A DNA stretch of 17,117 bases from Bacteroidota bacterium (GCA_025360565.1 JANYBY010000083.1:1-17117), one strand, 5' to 3'. Positions 6,945 through 14,860 are shown, counted from the first letter of the stretch. The notes: generated from the letters alone by a model not told the origin. Numbers and translations are program-made.

Positions 6945-6958
6945 GTCTTACGCTTAAA

Positions 6959-7035
6959 GTCATTCTGAGCGGTAGCGAAGAATCTGTTCTTAAGATTGCT
7001 GCAATAGAACAGATTCCTCCTACCGTCGGAATGAC
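6959..7035. repeat. Long imperfect inverted repeat (dispersed-type intergenic element)
   Basis: The left arm (6959-6990, starting GTCATTCTGAGCGGTAGCG) and the right arm (7006-7035, ending CGTCGGAATGAC) are imperfect inverted copies of about 30 bp around a 15-bp loop. Both share CGGTAG and AATCTGTTCT cores once the right arm is reverse-complemented. The sequence CATTCTGAGCG-AGCGAAGAATCT resembles a short repeat I have seen scattered through intergenic DNA of many Bacteroidota and other bacteria. It is richer in GC than its surroundings and lies 14 bp downstream of the A2M stop, so it could fold in that transcript's 3' end. Its copy number elsewhere in this genome cannot be seen here. Confidence 0.75.
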
Positions 7036-7049
7036 ATTGGACTGTGGTT

Positions 7050-10000
7050 TTACGAATTACTTTTTTTGATCGTTACTTTATCGACAGCACTCCAGGTTTT
7101 AAACTCGTTGGTATAATACAGGTAAGCCGAAGAAGCAGGAGCATCATACACTCCAGGCATTTCTGCTTTAAGGTCTAAGTTGATCACCTTTACTGATTTT
7201 GGACCTAAGCCTCTGTAATAAACCGCGATGTTGTTTCCTTTTATTTCAAAATAGTCGAACACATTTTTTTCCTGCAGCTCTTTTAATTGCCATGGCTGTG
7301 CTGTAAACCCTGCCGGGATCCCGATGATAGCCATGGTACTTGGAACGTCTGTATTTTTCTTGTTTGTAATAGTTGTAGTTAAACGAACAGTTTCACCAAC
7401 ATTAGCAATTTTACTTGCCATTTTAGTTTGAAGGTCAATGGTACATTCTTCATCGCTGTTTGGTAAAGAAGTGCTCCAGTTAATTGCAACCGAATAAGGC
7501 AGAGGTGTTTTTACGCCAACGTATTTTACTTTTATGGTGTGTTTGCCTTCGCCCTTCACAAATTTCTCTAAACTATCAACCGCAATAGCGCCTTTGTCGC
7601 CGGCTTTGTAATTTTTTTCAGAAACTTTTTTTCCGTCAATATAAATTACGATCGTTCCGTCTTCGGTTGTTTTTTTGCTGAATTTTGCAAATTCAGTTAA
7701 AGCTTTCAACGCTAAAATTGTTCCTTGCGTTGAGCTAAATACACCTGAACCGCTGCGTGTGCTGGTTAAAAATTGCACCGCGCTTGTTAATGGCCCGGCG
7801 TTTTTACCTTGCGATTTTAATACGGCCATAATAGATATAGCAGTTGTTTCAATTGTAAGCGATTGCCCTTGCGAATAAGTTATAGAATGTGAACTTCCTG
7901 TAAAACTTCCGTCTTTTGCTTGTTTGCTTACTAACGTTGTCAAAGCTTCATCGCCTTTTGCTTTTTTATTTAAAGAGTACGCTGCGTTACTCATCATGGC
8001 CAACAAATATGGATCTTTTGTTTCCAATGCTTTTTTGTAAGATGCTTCAAATTCTTTTTCAATATCAGTATAACCTGCTTCAGATAGGGCGTAAACAATA
8101 TAACCGTTTAAAATATCTTCGCTGATCCTTCCAAAATCATGGTAAGCATGTGTTTCTCTTTTAAAGCCGCCTTTACCATCTTTGTGGTTCATTAACCAAC
8201 TAGCGGTACGGTCTAACATTTTTTGATCGATCTCTTGTCCGGCTTTTTTCATGTCCATAAATTCCATAATGCCGTATGCGGTTAATCCTTCGTGCGCAGG
8301 GTTTGCGCCAAACCATTCGTAACCTTTTTCTTTTGTTTCGAAAGTGGTTAAGCGTTTGTAACCTCTGTCTAAAAGATCGGTAGCACGCGCTAAATTCTTG
8401 TTGTCTTTGCTATCGGTGCTTTTCATATAATCTAACACCATTGCATTTGGATACGCTGTGCAGGAAGTTTGTTCAAAGCAACCATAAGGTTCCTGTAAAA
8501 TTCCTTCAATACCTTTCATTAAGTCCGAAACAACATTCGGGTAAGCGGTAAAGTTTGCTTTTAACGAACCGTTCACCAGTTTATTTATTTCAAACGTATA
8601 TTCTTTTTCAACTTCTTGTGCCGAGAAAGATGTTTGAACAGGGAATCCCTTTGGAGCAATTTTTATTTTTTGAGTAAAGGCATCGCCTAAACCGCAAGCT
8701 TTAAAACCAATTGTAAATTCGCCGTAACCAATTTTATCCAACACTTTGTAATCTAAATAAATTGTTTTGGCAGCGCCCGGCATAATTGTTTGTACAGGAT
8801 TTAATTTCACCAATTCCTGTAATCCATCGGGAGCGGTAATGGTAATAACACCACCCAGCGGACCGTTAGTATTGTTTTTCAGCGTTAAAGGAATGGATAC
8901 AAAATCTTCGGTAGCAACTTCAACCGGAATTTTTGTGGTCATGGCAAATGGTAACTGAGAGAAGAAATTTTTCTCAACACGTCCAATGGTACCGTCGTTA
9001 CCAATACCTTCAACTGTAGTGCGGAATGAAGTAATGTCGTCAGATGCAAAGAACTCAATTGTTTTTTTGCCTGAATAACCTATTTCTACATTTGGGTTCC
9101 AGTAAATTGTATTTCTAAAATCGGTGCGTGTTTCAACGCTCTCTTGTTTTTCGTAATTAGGAGCGTAAAACTGGCGTGCACGGTAATAAACATTTTGGGC
9201 AACGGCTTGTTGTATTTCTCCCAATTCATCAAGATCATCGCCGGCACGGTTAGCTCTCATTCTGCGGTCATCCGCTCTTCCGGCAACCATTTTTTTCGCA
9301 TCTCTTTCTTCAGCTTTTTGTTCTTTTGCCAGCTCCGCTTTTACACCCAACGCTTTTTCGCCTTCCATATTTTTATCTCCTTTTAATTTTGAGTTATCTG
9401 ACGGACTTGCCATTGCTGCTTTTTTTCTTGGTTGATTATTTTTTTGTATTGCCATAAGATCTTTTAAAGCCGGCGCTTTTTCAACCGCCATTGCATCCGG
9501 CGCGTGAGCCGCTACCGATGCGGGAATATTGTTCCAGTCTTCGTTATTTACACCACCGCCCATACCGGCTCCATTGCGCGAATTTGAGGGTGTTTTATAG
9601 TAACCATAATAGTTGTAATTTTTTTTGTACAAATAAGCCACTAAATTTTGATTGTAATCGGCAACGTATTGCACTTGTGGCTGATAACCATCAGCGTTAA
9701 AAGTTAAGTTTACCGCAGTTGAAAGATCAATGTTTTTGATCGAAAATTTTCCTTCCGTGCCTGCATTCACTTCGGTTCCGTTGGTAATTTTTACGGTTGC
9801 GTTCTCAATTGGTTTACCTGTTTGCGCGTCTAAAACAGTTCCGCCAATTAATGCTCTTTGTCCGGGAAAAATAATTTGCGGCATTTCTTCTTCAATTAAT
9901 TTTTCCCAGGTAAAACGTCTCCAGCCGTTGGTCATTAATAAATAATCCAATGCTTTATCGGCTTTCGCTTCTTTTTTATTAAAATAAAATGCGGGCTCTT

Positions 10001-11546
10001 CAATTTTACCTTTCAAATCTTGCTGTAATAAAAGTTGCGATAAAATATTTCCCGATTTGTCATCCGCAAAAGAAATTAATTGATCGTTAACTACCGCCAT
10101 TGAAAGGTTGGCAGGCATTGGCAAGCCGCGTTCATCTTTTACGGTAACGGTCATTTTTACTTTTTCGCGCGGTAAATATTTTTCTTTTTCAGTTTCAACC
10201 GAAACGCTTAATTGTTTGTCCTTATTTACAAAAGCCAAACGTTCGGCACGGGCTATTCCTTTTGAGTCGAATAAAGTAATTTGTGCAACGCCCACAGGAA
10301 AATTGCTTGTGGGGAAAATAAATTTATTATTTCTTTCCTGAGCGTCAATTAATGTGGAGTAATAAATTTTCCCTCTTACCTGGGCAACAATTGCCAAGCC
10401 CTCTTTTTCGGTTGAATTAATATCCACCGCAATTTCTCCGGATTTAGAATTGTCAATGTTCATTACATAACCACGCTCTAACGATGAGGGAACCGGAAAT
10501 GTTTGTGTAATGCCTTCCGGTTTTGTAATTTTTACAATGTAATTTTCGTTGGGTTGCGGATTGAATTTAAACGCGCCCATTCCCATATGAAAACTGCTGA
10601 AAGAAGCAACGCGACTTCCTTTTTCGGTTAAAACAACTCCTTCTACATCGGCAGGTTTGTCAAATTCGTTTAGCGCGCTAAATGCAACGTTATTATCTAA
10701 ACCGCAAACAAGATCTCCACCTTCAGGAAACATGGTAAATTTAACGGTGTTTAAAATAATTGGAATGGAACGCGAAATACTTTCGGTGCTTCCGTTATAG
10801 TCGATCATAATATTTAACAAGCCATCGTTACTTTTTAATTTTTTCGGAAGATCAAATTTTACATATTTAATTCCATCTTCATCTGTAACGTCCGCCAATT
10901 CAACAACTTTTTGCCCGTCGATATTTGCCACGTATTTTATTTTGTAATTTGAGAGTGGTTTATTTTCGTTGGTGTTCAATTCTAATTTCGCCACTACCTG
11001 ATCGCCAGCGCCAAATGCTTTCTTTTCAAAATCAAGTTTCATTTTTAAATTAGGAAGCACAATATCCTGCACCTGTATGTCTTTTACGTATGCGTTGTCT
11101 TCACCCTCATTTTTCATCCAATTGGTATAGGCTCTTATTTTATATAAACCGCCCAAGGCTTCTTTATCAATTGAAAAATCGCCGGCCGCTTTTCCGTTCT
11201 TAGCCACAATGGTGATCTTTTTTTCAACCGTGCCTTTCGGATTTATTAATTCAATATGAACAATATCACTTTTGTGTGAAGCTTTTAAACTTGCACCATC
11301 TCTAACAAAAGCCGAAAACCAAATATCATCACCGGGTTCATAAAATGGCTTATCCATTTGCAAATACAACCTGTCTTCCGGCAATTTTGTATTGTACTCG
11401 GTTAATTTTTCTTTTATCGATTTGATAAAATCATTTTCTATCACTGCCTGATAATAATCGCTTGGGGTTATCCAGGCCAGTACCGATGTAGCAACGAATG
11501 CTAACGCGAATATTGGCGATGCTTTTTGTGTTTTTGTAGTTTTCAT
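7050..11546 (-). CDS. Alpha-2-macroglobulin family protein with thioester domain
   Basis: This 1498-residue exported protein has an N-terminal signal peptide (hydrophobic PIFALAFVATSVLA, no lipobox cysteine), unlike the lipoprotein form in E. coli. Residues about 55-140 hold an MG2-type domain (DRLYLQMDKPFYEPGDDIWF), followed by further macroglobulin-like domains to about 550. A carboxypeptidase-regulatory-like domain (about 567-635, GGTVLDAQTGKPIENATVKI) comes next, then a low-complexity charged linker (about 640-785). The A2M domain follows, then the thioester domain with PYGCFEQTS, where Cys1023 and Gln1026 would form the internal thioester. The alpha/alpha-toroid helices extend to about 1320 and C-terminal beta domains finish the protein. 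The family traps proteases by covalent attachment after bait cleavage. No pbpC (PBP1C) partner is adjacent. It is preceded by a divergent promoter region and followed by an inverted repeat. Confidence 0.92.
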   Translation of the reverse strand: MKTTKTQKASPIFALAFVATSVLAWITPSDYYQAVIENDFIKSIKEKLTEYNTKLPEDRLYLQMDKPFYEPGDDIWFSAFVRDGASLKASHKSDIVHIELINPKGTVEKKITIVAKNGKAAGDFSIDKEALGGLYKIRAYTNWMKNEGEDNAYVKDIQVQDIVLPNLKMKLDFEKKAFGAGDQVVAKLELNTNENKPLSNYKIKYVANIDGQKVVELADVTDEDGIKYVKFDLPKKLKSNDGLLNIMIDYNGSTESISRSIPIILNTVKFTMFPEGGDLVCGLDNNVAFSALNEFDKPADVEGVVLTEKGSRVASFSSFHMGMGAFKFNPQPNENYIVKITKPEGITQTFPVPSSLERGYVMNIDNSKSGEIAVDINSTEKEGLAIVAQVRGKIYYSTLIDAQERNNKFIFPTSNFPVGVAQITLFDSKGIARAERLAFVNKDKQLSVSVETEKEKYLPREKVKMTVTVKDERGLPMPANLSMAVVNDQLISFADDKSGNILSQLLLQQDLKGKIEEPAFYFNKKEAKADKALDYLLMTNGWRRFTWEKLIEEEMPQIIFPGQRALIGGTVLDAQTGKPIENATVKITNGTEVNAGTEGKFSIKNIDLSTAVNLTFNADGYQPQVQYVADYNQNLVAYLYKKNYNYYGYYKTPSNSRNGAGMGGGVNNEDWNNIPASVAAHAPDAMAVEKAPALKDLMAIQKNNQPRKKAAMASPSDNSKLKGDKNMEGEKALGVKAELAKEQKAEERDAKKMVAGRADDRRMRANRAGDDLDELGEIQQAVAQNVYYRARQFYAPNYEKQESVETRTDFRNTIYWNPNVEIGYSGKKTIEFFASDDITSFRTTVEGIGNDGTIGRVEKNFFSQLPFAMTTKIPVEVATEDFVSIPLTLKNNTNGPLGGVITITAPDGLQELVKLNPVQTIMPGAAKTIYLDYKVLDKIGYGEFTIGFKACGLGDAFTQKIKIAPKGFPVQTSFSAQEVEKEYTFEINKLVNGSLKANFTAYPNVVSDLMKGIEGILQEPYGCFEQTSCTAYPNAMVLDYMKSTDSKDNKNLARATDLLDRGYKRLTTFETKEKGYEWFGANPAHEGLTAYGIMEFMDMKKAGQEIDQKMLDRTASWLMNHKDGKGGFKRETHAYHDFGRISEDILNGYIVYALSEAGYTDIEKEFEASYKKALETKDPYLLAMMSNAAYSLNKKAKGDEALTTLVSKQAKDGSFTGSSHSITYSQGQSLTIETTAISIMAVLKSQGKNAGPLTSAVQFLTSTRSGSGVFSSTQGTILALKALTEFAKFSKKTTEDGTIVIYIDGKKVSEKNYKAGDKGAIAVDSLEKFVKGEGKHTIKVKYVGVKTPLPYSVAINWSTSLPNSDEECTIDLQTKMASKIANVGETVRLTTTITNKKNTDVPSTMAIIGIPAGFTAQPWQLKELQEKNVFDYFEIKGNNIAVYYRGLGPKSVKVINLDLKAEMPGVYDAPASSAYLYYTNEFKTWSAVDKVTIKKSNS

Positions 11547-11693
11547 GTTATATAGATTTATAATGGATTACTTTTTGAATTTAGATGCACGGTTTTTGAA
11601 AATTCCATAAAACGCGGCCAAAAAAGTTCGAAAAAGCCTATTTGCCTTGTAAATACAGCGTTTTTGGGTGTTTTTTATTTCTGTTAAAAACGG

Positions 11694-11701
11694 TATATTT
11701 G
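11694..11701 (+). promoter_or_regulatory. -7 promoter box of the alpha-oxoamine synthase gene
   Basis: TATATTTG is a perfect match to TAnnTTTG, 35 bp before the ATG at 11737, giving a leader of about 30 nt. The box lies downstream of an in-frame upstream ATG at 11668, which therefore cannot be the start if this promoter is used. A TTTG at 11663-11666 is 27 bp away, longer than usual for a -33 element. Confidence 0.45.
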
Positions 11702-11736
11702 ATGCCGTTAAACGAGCAAAAACGAAACAAAAGCAT

Positions 11737-12996
11737 ATGAAAGATATATTCGAGAAAATAAAAGCCAATATGGGACCCATAGGCGACCATGCAAAAGAAT
11801 CGCACGGGTATTTTACATTTCCAAAACTAGAAGGTGATATAAACCCGCACATGGAATTTCGCGGGAAAAAATTATTGAATTGGAGTCTGAATAATTATTT
11901 AGGGCTTGCCAATCATCCTGAAGTTAGAAAGGCGGATGCTGATGCCGCGGCGAAATTTGGTTTGGCTTTACCCATGGGTGCGCGAATGATGAGCGGAAAT
12001 TCGGATTACCACGAACAATTAGAAAGAGAACTTTCGACCTTTGTTAAAAAGGAAGATACTATATTATGTAATTTCGGTTATCAGGCAATGGTTTCGGCAA
12101 TTGATGCAATTGTTGACCGCCATGATGTGATCGTTTACGATGCGGAGAGTCATGCTTGTATTTTAGACGGAGTTCGCTTACACATGGGTAAACGGTATGT
12201 GTTTAAACACAATGACATTGAAGATTTTGAAAAGCAAATGGCACGTGCCACAAAATTAGCTGAAACAACAGGCGGCGCTATTTTAGTTATTACCGAAGGT
12301 GTTTTTGGAATGCGTGGTGATCAGGGAAAATTAAAAGAGATAATTGACTTAAAGAAAAAATTCAGTTTTCGTTTGTTCGTGGATGATGCTCATGGCGTAG
12401 GAAGCATGGGGCCTAATGGTGGAGGAACGGGCGAGGAGCAAGATTGCCAGGATGGAATAGATATTTATTTCGGAACATTTGCAAAATCGTTCGCGTTGAT
12501 CGGCGGATTTATCAGTTCAACAAAAGAGATCATTACTTTTTTACGTTATAATATGCGTTCGCAAATTTTTGCGAAGAGTTTGCCAATGCCATTGGTTGTT
12601 GGCGCTTTGAAGCGATTAGAATTAATGCGCAATCATCCCGAGTACAGAACTAAATTATGGGAAATTGCCCGAGCCTTACAAAAAGGATTGGTGGATGCCG
12701 GCTTTAATATAGGTGTAACCAATACCATGGTAACGCCGGTGTATATGAACGGTTCAATACCTGAAGCAACAAACATGGTAATTGATCTGCGCGAGAACTT
12801 CGGTATTTTTTGTTCAATGGTCGTTTATCCGGTTATACCAAAGGGCATGATCATTTTACGGTTGATCCCAACTTGTTTGCATACGCAAGAAGATGTAAAA
12901 TATACGATCGAATCTTTCAGTAAAATAAAGGATAAATTATATGGCGGTATTTACAAAGCAGATAAGATCCGTGAAGGATTTTCGCAAGCGCTATAG
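11737..12996 (+). CDS. PLP-dependent alpha-oxoamine synthase (KBL/AONS/SPT family)
   Basis: The 419-residue product belongs to the fold-type I aminotransferase-like group that condenses an amino acid with an acyl-CoA and releases CO2 (2-amino-3-ketobutyrate CoA ligase, 8-amino-7-oxononanoate synthase, serine palmitoyltransferase). Landmarks are NNYLGLANHPEV (52-63), His139 in ESHAC (expected to stack on PLP), DDAHGVGSMG (216-225, Asp binding the pyridine nitrogen) and GTFAKSFALIGGF (246-258) with Lys250 as Schiff-base lysine. The segment PMGARMMSGNSDYHEQLE (79-96) differs from the glycine/cysteine-rich version in well-known Bacteroidota serine palmitoyltransferases, so this is probably a paralogue; a role in sphingolipid or sulfonolipid synthesis is possible but not shown. 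No bio or tdh gene is adjacent. The start at 11737 is favoured over 11668 because a -7 box lies between them and homology begins at MKDIF. Confidence 0.88.
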   Translation: MKDIFEKIKANMGPIGDHAKESHGYFTFPKLEGDINPHMEFRGKKLLNWSLNNYLGLANHPEVRKADADAAAKFGLALPMGARMMSGNSDYHEQLERELSTFVKKEDTILCNFGYQAMVSAIDAIVDRHDVIVYDAESHACILDGVRLHMGKRYVFKHNDIEDFEKQMARATKLAETTGGAILVITEGVFGMRGDQGKLKEIIDLKKKFSFRLFVDDAHGVGSMGPNGGGTGEEQDCQDGIDIYFGTFAKSFALIGGFISSTKEIITFLRYNMRSQIFAKSLPMPLVVGALKRLELMRNHPEYRTKLWEIARALQKGLVDAGFNIGVTNTMVTPVYMNGSIPEATNMVIDLRENFGIFCSMVVYPVIPKGMIILRLIPTCLHTQEDVKYTIESFSKIKDKLYGGIYKADKIREGFSQAL

Positions 12997-13014
12997 TTTT
13001 TGAATTCTATTTAG

Positions 13015-13048
13015 AAAGATCCCGGGTTTAATTAGCTTGGGATCTTTT
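13015..13048. terminator. Rho-independent terminator between convergent genes
   Basis: AAAGATCCC (13015-13023) pairs with GGGATCTTT (13039-13047), and the stem extends by G-C and G-U pairs around the loop TTTAATTAG. On the plus strand it is followed by TTTTATTT, which suits termination of the alpha-oxoamine synthase transcript. The minus-strand operon ends at 13051, so the hairpin can also serve it. Confidence 0.8.
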
Positions 13049-13050
13049 AT

Positions 13051-13332
13051 TTAAAACAAGATATCGTTGTATTCCGGTGTTTTATCAAAAACGCTTTTGG
13101 CATAAGGGCAAATAGGAACAATCTTGTATTTTTTTTCTCTTGCAAGATCAATAACGGCTTTCAATAATATTTTGCCAAGTCCTTTGCCTTCGTTACCCGG
13201 TTTTACTTCGGTATGATCAATAATAAATTTTGTATCGCCGGCAAAAACAATTGTCATTACTGCAATTTGTTTTCCGTTTTCTTCCAAAAAGAAAATTCCG
13301 TTTTTATCGGTCAGATCGTGTTTTACTTCCAA
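13051..13332 (-). CDS. Small GNAT-like N-acetyltransferase (YjdJ type)
   Basis: The 93-residue product matches the short GNAT-like family with a stand-alone acetyl-CoA-binding core. The acetyl-CoA loop is EVKPGNEGKGLGKILLKAV (42-60), and the family's C-terminal PICPYAKSVF (73-82) with Cys75 is present. The family lacks the N-terminal GNAT strands and its substrates are largely unknown. The start is TTG at 13332, since the conserved MEVKHD begins there and no nearby ATG is in frame. It is the last gene of a minus-strand operon, 5 bp after the DoxX-like gene, and is followed by a terminator. Confidence 0.85.
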   Translation of the reverse strand: MEVKHDLTDKNGIFFLEENGKQIAVMTIVFAGDTKFIIDHTEVKPGNEGKGLGKILLKAVIDLAREKKYKIVPICPYAKSVFDKTPEYNDILF

Positions 13333-13337
13333 TGTAT

Positions 13338-13709
13338 TTATTTATTCTCTAAATTTATTTGAGTTAAGAATATTGACTTGTTGCGTAAAAATACAGATAT
13401 CCAAACTAACGTCAAAATTATTGCGGCTACCGGGGTTTGCCCGCCTGCTAATTCTATCGAAAGAGCTCCTCCTAAATAAGAACACAAAAGCGCAAACCCG
13501 ATCTTATGAGTTTTTGGATAAAGAAAAAGTGCAACGGAGAGTAATTCTATTACTCCAAATAATACAATGTAATTCCCTAAGCCAGCTTTGCCTAATCCAT
13601 CAATAATTTGTTGAGACCCAATTAATTTCATTACTCCGCTCATTATTAACATGAGAGAGGGAATGATCATAAGAATAATTGAAATGATACGTGTTGTTTT
13701 GTTTGACAT
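13338..13709 (-). CDS. DoxX-like four-helix membrane protein
   Basis: The 123-residue product has four predicted membrane segments (about 9-28, 45-62, 68-86 and 93-109) and the DoxX-like pattern: LMLIMSGVMKLIG in the first helix region and FGVIELLSVALFLYPKTHKIGF in the second to third. The family includes subunits of quinone-linked oxidoreductases and many small membrane proteins of unclear function; several are associated with oxidative or electrophile stress. The start at 13709 (MSNKTTR) is preferred over an in-frame ATG at 13754, which would overlap the nitroreductase and lacks homology. It lies 11 bp after the nitroreductase stop and 5 bp before the GNAT-like gene, so all three are very likely cotranscribed. 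Confidence 0.8.
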   Translation of the reverse strand: MSNKTTRIISIILMIIPSLMLIMSGVMKLIGSQQIIDGLGKAGLGNYIVLFGVIELLSVALFLYPKTHKIGFALLCSYLGGALSIELAGGQTPVAAIILTLVWISVFLRNKSIFLTQINLENK

Positions 13710-13720
13710 GGTATTTGTTT

Positions 13721-14347
13721 TTAGAAATGAATGAATAATTGTTCTTTGGGCCATCTTACTTTTTTAAATTTAGAGACCGGGTCTTTCTCTGCGTCGCGGT
13801 AACCAAGAGCCATGATGGAAACAGTTTTTAACCCTTTTTCTTTTAAATTAAGGATCTCATCAAATTCAGCGGGATTAAACCCTTCCATTGGCGATGCGTC
13901 TATGCCTTCCAAGGCTGCAGCAACTAACCCTGTTCCTAAAGCAATGTAAGTTTGGCGTGCCGCCCAATTTAAATTTTGTTCGGCAGGGCGGGCAGGTAAA
14001 CTAGCTAATCTTCCTTTAAAGTCGGCTAAAGATTCAACTGTTATGCCTCTTACATCAGCAATGCGTTGTATGTATTGATCTATTTTTTCCGAGGTAATAT
14101 TTTCCCAGACTGCAAATACAAGGATATGCGATGCTTCAGTAATTTGCGGTTGGTTATACGCGGCAGGTAATAATTTTTTTCTTAACTCTTCATTTTCAAT
14201 TACCAAAACCTTATAGGGCTGTAAGCCAAAAGATGAAGCGGATAATTGCACGGCTTCCAATATGCGCTGTAGTTTTTCAGGAGGTACTTTAACATTGGTG
14301 TATCTTTTTGTGGCGTAACGCCAGTTTAATCTTTCTATTAAATTCAT
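13721..14347 (-). CDS. Nitroreductase-family NAD(P)H oxidoreductase
   Basis: The 208-residue product is an FMN-dependent nitroreductase of the NfsB-like size class. FMN-binding features are the N-terminal RYATKRY (10-16), SASSFGLQPYKVLVI (36-50), NWAARQTYIALGTGL (127-141), SPMEGF (152-157) and a C-terminal GYRD followed by a basic segment. These enzymes reduce quinones, nitro compounds and related electrophiles with NAD(P)H. The start at 14347 gives the usual N-terminus MNLIERLNWRYATKRY; an upstream in-frame extension to 14521 crosses the divergent HxlR gene and is rejected. It heads an operon with the DoxX-like and GNAT-like genes and is transcribed divergently from an HxlR regulator, an arrangement typical of quinone- or electrophile-inducible reductases. 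A TAGCTTTG box lies upstream. Confidence 0.9.
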   Translation of the reverse strand: MNLIERLNWRYATKRYTNVKVPPEKLQRILEAVQLSASSFGLQPYKVLVIENEELRKKLLPAAYNQPQITEASHILVFAVWENITSEKIDQYIQRIADVRGITVESLADFKGRLASLPARPAEQNLNWAARQTYIALGTGLVAAALEGIDASPMEGFNPAEFDEILNLKEKGLKTVSIMALGYRDAEKDPVSKFKKVRWPKEQLFIHF

Positions 14348-14370
14348 TTTGTATTTATTTAGTTTACACA

Positions 14371-14397
14371 CAAAGCTACGGTGATTAAGTATACAAA
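14371..14397 (-). promoter_or_regulatory. Promoter of the nitroreductase operon
   Basis: Read on the minus strand, TTTG (14397-14394) is followed after 15 bp by TAGCTTTG (14378-14371), a perfect match to TAnnTTTG, 23 bp before the nitroreductase ATG. The spacer is slightly shorter than the usual range. The -33 element abuts the first dyad at 14399, so a regulator bound there could block or contact RNA polymerase. Confidence 0.55.
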
Positions 14398-14398
14398 T

Positions 14399-14445
14399 GG
14401 TATCGCTTTCCTGAAAGATACCGGTATACTTTAGGAAAGTGGTAT
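14399..14445. promoter_or_regulatory. Paired dyads in the HxlR/nitroreductase divergent region (candidate operators)
   Basis: The first dyad (14399-14422) has outer arms GGTATC and GATACC enclosing TTTC-CT-GAAA. The second (14423-14445) has ACTTT-AGG-AAAGT at its core (14428-14440) and GGTAT at both ends. The two adjoin, share the GGTAT and CTTT/GAAAG elements, and lie between the -33 region of the nitroreductase operon and the HxlR start. HxlR regulators bind short dyads in just such positions, so these are good candidates for HxlR sites controlling both directions. Binding is inferred. Confidence 0.6.
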
Positions 14446-14467
14446 GAAAAAGAAAGCGTTTACTTGC

Positions 14468-14475
14468 TATCTTTG
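14468..14475 (+). promoter_or_regulatory. -7 box immediately before the HxlR start codon
   Basis: TATCTTTG matches TAnnTTTG perfectly and ends 4 bp before the ATG at 14480. Transcription starting at the usual distance would begin at or within a few bases of that ATG, giving a leaderless mRNA. No TTTG lies at a good -33 distance, which would suit an activated or weak promoter. Confidence 0.45.
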
Positions 14476-14479
14476 CAGT

Positions 14480-14860
14480 ATGGAAGCAATAGAGCACGAT
14501 AAAAGAAAATGCCCTTCGCATTTATCAACAGGCGAATGCGTTAAAAGGTTATTACCGGTAAAAGACGCTTTGGATATATTAAGCGGAAAATGGAAATTGC
14601 AGATCATACTTTCGCTAACATTTGGCAAAAAAAGATTTAAACAAATACAGAGAGAGATCCCGGGCCTTACACCAAAAATGTTGTCTAAAGAATTAAAGGA
14701 TCTCGAAATAAATGAATTAGCCAGCAGACATGTTTATGATACCTCACCGGTTACGGTTGAATACGAACTTACACCTTATGGTAAAACATTAAGGCCATTA
14801 ATTGATGAATTACATAAGTGGGGAACGAAGCACAGGAAAAGAATGATCGCAAGGGAATAG
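14480..14860 (+). CDS. HxlR-family transcriptional regulator
   Basis: The 126-residue product is an HxlR-type winged helix protein: Cys11 and Cys20 flank the start of the domain (KCPSHLSTGECVKRLLPVKD), followed by ALDILSGKWKLQIILSL, RFKQIQREIPGLTPKMLSKELKDLE as recognition region, and the wing VEYELTPYGKTLRPLIDEL. Several HxlR members (YodB, HypR, QorR) sense quinones, aldehydes or oxidants through a conserved N-terminal cysteine; the one in the GECV position fits. The ATG at 14480 is preferred; an in-frame ATG at 14444 would add 12 residues (ending in Cys-Ser) and lies within the second dyad, so it is less likely. It is divergent from the nitroreductase operon and 33 bp upstream of an LLM oxidoreductase gene on the same strand, which it probably regulates too. 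Confidence 0.92.
   Translation: MEAIEHDKRKCPSHLSTGECVKRLLPVKDALDILSGKWKLQIILSLTFGKKRFKQIQREIPGLTPKMLSKELKDLEINELASRHVYDTSPVTVEYELTPYGKTLRPLIDELHKWGTKHRKRMIARE

Noticed and set aside
11568..11852. 94-codon minus-strand frame upstream of the macroglobulin gene
   Set aside because: It overlaps the start of the conserved alpha-oxoamine synthase gene and has no recognisable features.
13721..14521. Nitroreductase reading frame extended to 14521
   Set aside because: The extension runs across the divergent promoter region and the HxlR start; family length and the conserved N-terminus fix the start at 14347.
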